The position numbers and the translations under genes were made by a program. Source: Streptomyces bungoensis (GTDB taxonomy: Bacteria; Actinomycetota; Actinomycetes; Streptomycetales; Streptomycetaceae). From it: a DNA stretch of 64,000 nucleotides. Positions 63,345-64,000 of the stretch are shown here, one piece after another; within the stretch, counting starts at the first letter, position 1, and each line of letters opens with the position of its first letter. Where the stretch lies: positions 228,444 through 292,443 of the forward strand of contig NZ_KQ948854.1 of assembly GCF_001514215.1 (NCBI RefSeq), read 5' to 3'. The notes below the pieces were generated by a model, which was given only the letters and a program-made list of their open reading frames with translations, was not told the DNA's origin and made no database searches.

Positions 63345-63394
63345 GTAACACGGGGTTCACACCCGGGCAACGGCCGGGAAACCGCCTGTTGACA
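63345..63394 (+). promoter_or_regulatory. GlnR boxes and -35 of glnII
   Basis: Four half-sites on an exact 11-bp period: GTAAC (63345-63349), TTCAC (63356-63360), GCAAC (63367-63371), GAAAC (63378-63382). TTGACA at 63389-63394 is a perfect -35 box directly after them. This matches the GlnR pattern known for Streptomyces glnII. Confidence 0.87.
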
Positions 63395-63491
63395 GGCTGC
63401 GCGCCAGATCGACTGGACGCGGCGCCCCGGTGCCGTAGCGCCGCGGCACCCGCACCGAGTGCGCCCGACCCACCCCGAAGGATGTGGCCCC

Positions 63492-64000
63492 GTGACCTTC
63501 AAGGCTGAGTACATCTGGATCGACGGCACCACGCCGACGGCCAAGCTGCGTTCCAAGACGAAGATCATCACGGGTTCCCCCGCCGGTCTCGACGCGCTGC
63601 CGGTCTGGGGCTTTGACGGATCCTCCACCAACCAGGCCGAGGGGCACTCCTCGGACTGCGTGCTCAAGCCGGTCTTCACCTGCCCGGACCCGATCCGCGG
63701 CGGCGACGACGTGCTCGTGCTGTGCGAGGTCCTCGACACCGACATGACCCCGCACCCGTCCAACACGCGGGCCGCGCTGGCCGAGGTCGCCGGGACGTTC
63801 GCCGCACAGGAGCCGATCTTCGGCATCGAGCAGGAGTACACGTTCTTCGACGGCTCCCGCCCGCTCGGCTTCCCCGAGGGCGGATTCCCGGCGCCGCAGG
63901 GCGGCTACTACTGCGGTGTCGGCGCCGACGAGATCTTCGGCCGCGAGATCGTCGAGGCCCACCTGGAGAACTGCCTGAAGGCCGGCCTCGGCATCTCCGG
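63492..64000 (+). CDS. glnII: Glutamine synthetase type II, N-terminal part
   Basis: GTG at 63492 with GAAGGA upstream; runs off the window after about 170 codons. MTFKAEYIWIDGTTPTAKLR, LPVWGFDGSSTNQAEGHSSD and FGIEQEYTFFDGSRPLGFPE are typical of eukaryote-like GSII, which Streptomyces has in addition to GlnA. GSII is not adenylylated. Regulated by GlnR sites upstream. Confidence 0.97.
   Translation, partial: MTFKAEYIWIDGTTPTAKLRSKTKIITGSPAGLDALPVWGFDGSSTNQAEGHSSDCVLKPVFTCPDPIRGGDDVLVLCEVLDTDMTPHPSNTRAALAEVAGTFAAQEPIFGIEQEYTFFDGSRPLGFPEGGFPAPQGGYYCGVGADEIFGREIVEAHLENCLKAGLGIS

Noticed and set aside
1..64000. tRNA genes, CRISPR arrays, insertion sequences or a prophage
   Set aside because: No cloverleaf, regularly spaced identical repeats, transposase, integrase or phage structural gene was recognised.

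Overview
The window is a 64 kb piece of a high-GC actinomycete chromosome, almost certainly Streptomyces. The signs are extreme third-position GC, many GTG starts, actinobacterial respiratory-chain proteins, GlnR boxes in front of two glutamine synthetases, and a gene order that from memory follows the S. coelicolor SCO2148-SCO2210 core region. No tRNA, rRNA, CRISPR array, insertion sequence or prophage was found.

Layout. 0-8 kb: the cytochrome bcc/aa3 supercomplex on the minus strand (ctaE-qcrC-qcrA-qcrB, then ctaC-ctaD-ctaF), interrupted by a plus-strand receiver-like protein and an L,D-transpeptidase lipoprotein. 8-15 kb: a cysteine desulfurase-TusA fusion, an AdoK-like PfkB kinase, an anchored extracytoplasmic protein, an ErpA-type Fe-S carrier and nadA, followed by a wrecked RND efflux gene. 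15-20 kb: a two-component system, pspA-pspAA, a DUF3043 membrane protein, a methyltransferase. 20-30 kb: an HtrA-like lipoprotein protease and cobalamin late-step genes (cobU fusion, cobT, cobS) mixed with an MprF/LysX-like lysyltransferase, a rhomboid-like protein and membrane proteins. 30-40 kb: pepA, lpd, sucB, a GntR regulator and aceE. 40-45 kb: a WYL regulator, DUF4240, then an accessory-looking patch with a P450, a Tat-exported DUF1259 protein and a small unknown ORF. 45-51 kb: an amidase-like membrane protein, a MarP-like protease, GNAT, a TIGR01777 epimerase, an 18-bp tandem repeat, an FAD oxidoreductase and a TPR/HTH regulator. 51-64 kb: lipB, lipA, DUF4191, RDD, glnA, a secreted micro-protein, htpX-pspAB, ArsC-like and DPBB-like proteins, a frameshifted hydrolase with MarR, and the start of glnII.

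How the genes work together. Carbon enters by AceE; SucB is the only lipoyl E2 in the window and Lpd the only E3; LipB and LipA make the lipoyl arms they need. The electrons go to the bcc-aa3 oxidase. Fe-S supply (ErpA-like, desulfurase-TusA) supports LipA, NadA and QcrA. Nitrogen assimilation is bracketed by glnA and glnII, both with GlnR sites. Envelope stress is represented twice (pspA-pspAA and htpX-pspAB).

Notable non-genic structure: many genes start 6-8 nt after a TANNNT -10 box (leaderless transcripts), there are candidate operators at ctaE, nadA and aceE, two copies of a small palindromic element inside genes (one breaks a reading frame), a four-copy dispersed GC-rich repeat, a duplicated gene end that has become another protein's tail in antisense, and a pyrimidine-only-like tract after aceE.
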